DNA from: an uncultured Pseudomonadota bacterium | GTDB taxonomy: Bacteria; SAR324; NAC60-12 | Reading direction: 5' to 3' | NCBI GenBank assembly: GCA_913056375.1 | Contig: CAJXNF010000170.1 | Span: 1 to 6,425, forward strand | Length of the DNA: 6,425 nucleotides | Shown: piece by piece, positions 5,692-6,425 of the stretch | How positions within the stretch are numbered: position 1 is the stretch's first letter | How the letters are laid out: the number at the start of each line of letters is the position of its first letter | Translations under genes and position numbers: made by a program | The notes under the pieces: model-generated | What the model was told of the DNA's origin: nothing | The model's input: the letters and a program-made list of their open reading frames with translations, nothing else | Database searches by the model: none

Positions 5692-6425
5692 ATGCGCATC
5701 CGTCCTGCCATCTCTGCCCTGGGAACCTACAAACCTCCCTTGGAAGGTCGCAATCCTGATGAATACCTGCTGATGGACTTCAATGAATCTCCAGAGCCAC
5801 CTCCTCTCTCGGTGCGCAAGGCTCTTCAGCAGTACTTGGTGGAAGGGCATCTTCAGGTATATCCACACTATGGTTCCTTCACGGAGCAGCTTGGAAAATA
5901 CGTGGGCGTGCCCCCTGAACAATTACTCTTGACCAATGGCTCTGATCAGGGAATTGACGTGGTCTTGCGCTGCTTGCTGGACCCCGGAACCAACCTGGTG
6001 ATGGCAATGCCCGGGTTCACGATGTTCAAGCAGACGGTGGGAACAATTGGGGCAGACTTCATTGAGGTGCCTTATCCGGCAGATTTTGAGTTTCCCTTTG
6101 AGGGCATTCGGCAGGCTGTTAACCCGCAGACCCAGATCATCGTGGTGATCAACCCGAATAATCCAACAGGAACCTCGGCCCCATTGGAACAAGTAGAGGC
6201 CTTGCTAAAGGAATTTCCTGACTGCGCGGTGTTGGTCGATGAGGCCTACTACGAATTCACAGGCAAGACCTGCCTCTCACTCCTAAAAAAGTATAGCAAC
6301 CTGGTTGTGATCCGCACCTTCTCCAAGGCCTTTGCAATCCCCTCCTTGCGACTAGGTTACGTGGTGGCTCGTGAAGAGTTCATCAATGAATTGCTGAAGA
6401 TTCGCGGGCCCTATGACGTCAACAT
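5692..6425 (+). CDS. hisC: histidinol-phosphate aminotransferase, 3' end cut by the window
   Basis: Pyridoxal-phosphate fold-type I aminotransferase that converts imidazole-acetol phosphate and glutamate to histidinol phosphate in histidine synthesis (cytoplasm). The first 244 codons are present of about 350 expected; the frame runs open off the right edge. Visible motifs are DFNESPEPPPLSVRKAL near 29 (the NENP-type amino end), TNGSDQGID at 81-89 (cofactor phosphate), NPNNPTG at 154-160, DEAYYEF at 183-189 with D183 pairing the pyridine nitrogen, TFSKAF with the Schiff-base lysine K212, R220 in SLRLGY, and PYDVN at the edge. The segment after the lysine reads AIPSLRLGY where GLAGLRLGY is common. 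The start is taken as the ATG at 5692 because MRIRPAISALGTYKP is a typical HisC beginning and GGAA lies 5 nt upstream. An in-frame ATG at 5641 would add 17 residues. Related aminotransferases such as CobD are less likely, but neighbouring histidine genes are not visible. It is divergent from the envelope cluster. Confidence 0.88.
   Translation, partial: MRIRPAISALGTYKPPLEGRNPDEYLLMDFNESPEPPPLSVRKALQQYLVEGHLQVYPHYGSFTEQLGKYVGVPPEQLLLTNGSDQGIDVVLRCLLDPGTNLVMAMPGFTMFKQTVGTIGADFIEVPYPADFEFPFEGIRQAVNPQTQIIVVINPNNPTGTSAPLEQVEALLKEFPDCAVLVDEAYYEFTGKTCLSLLKKYSNLVVIRTFSKAFAIPSLRLGYVVAREEFINELLKIRGPYDVN

Noticed and set aside
5623..6192. Minus-strand frames opposite hisC
   Set aside because: The plus strand carries an unbroken HisC with all cofactor motifs; the minus frames are shadows.

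Overview
The window looks like ordinary chromosomal DNA of a diderm (Gram-negative type) bacterium. The evidence is a SurA-like periplasmic chaperone, three proteins with N-terminal signal peptides, a queuosine-pathway enzyme and biosynthetic enzymes. Base composition is intermediate by eye (not computed), and the left end looks more AT-rich than the rest. A marine delta-/SAR324-like or related proteobacterial lineage is possible, but this is only an impression from protein style.

Layout, left to right. Positions 1-195 hold no gene I can name; an open frame enters from the left edge and stops at 189. A plus-strand gene (196-1326) encodes an exported SH3b plus M14-family zinc carboxypeptidase, probably acting on cell-wall peptides. 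It converges, with a 3-nt gap, on a small minus-strand gene (1330-1641) for a dockerin/EF-hand-like calcium-binding protein. The terminator of the first gene lies inside the end of the second. A divergent spacer (1642-1773) carries a candidate promoter and small inverted repeats ahead of an acetolactate synthase-type TPP enzyme (1774-3417, plus strand), which stands alone without a regulatory subunit gene.

A compact minus-strand cluster follows, read from right to left: a 272-aa exported protein of unknown function (5577-4759), a SurA-like parvulin chaperone (4756-3833) and the preQ0 reductase QueF (3840-3430). The intergenic distances are +2 nt and -8 nt, so co-transcription and translational coupling are likely. 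The first two proteins are probably envelope-biogenesis partners; QueF seems to be a passenger. A 114-nt divergent spacer separates this cluster from hisC (5692 to the right edge, truncated), which encodes histidinol-phosphate aminotransferase.

I see no mobile element, CRISPR array, RNA gene, toxin-antitoxin pair or defence system, and no convincing new biological system. The items most worth a second look are the unknown exported protein coupled to a SurA-like chaperone that lacks the first parvulin histidine, the His-to-Gln change in the QueF active-site motif, and the M14/dockerin-like convergent pair with its overlapping terminator.
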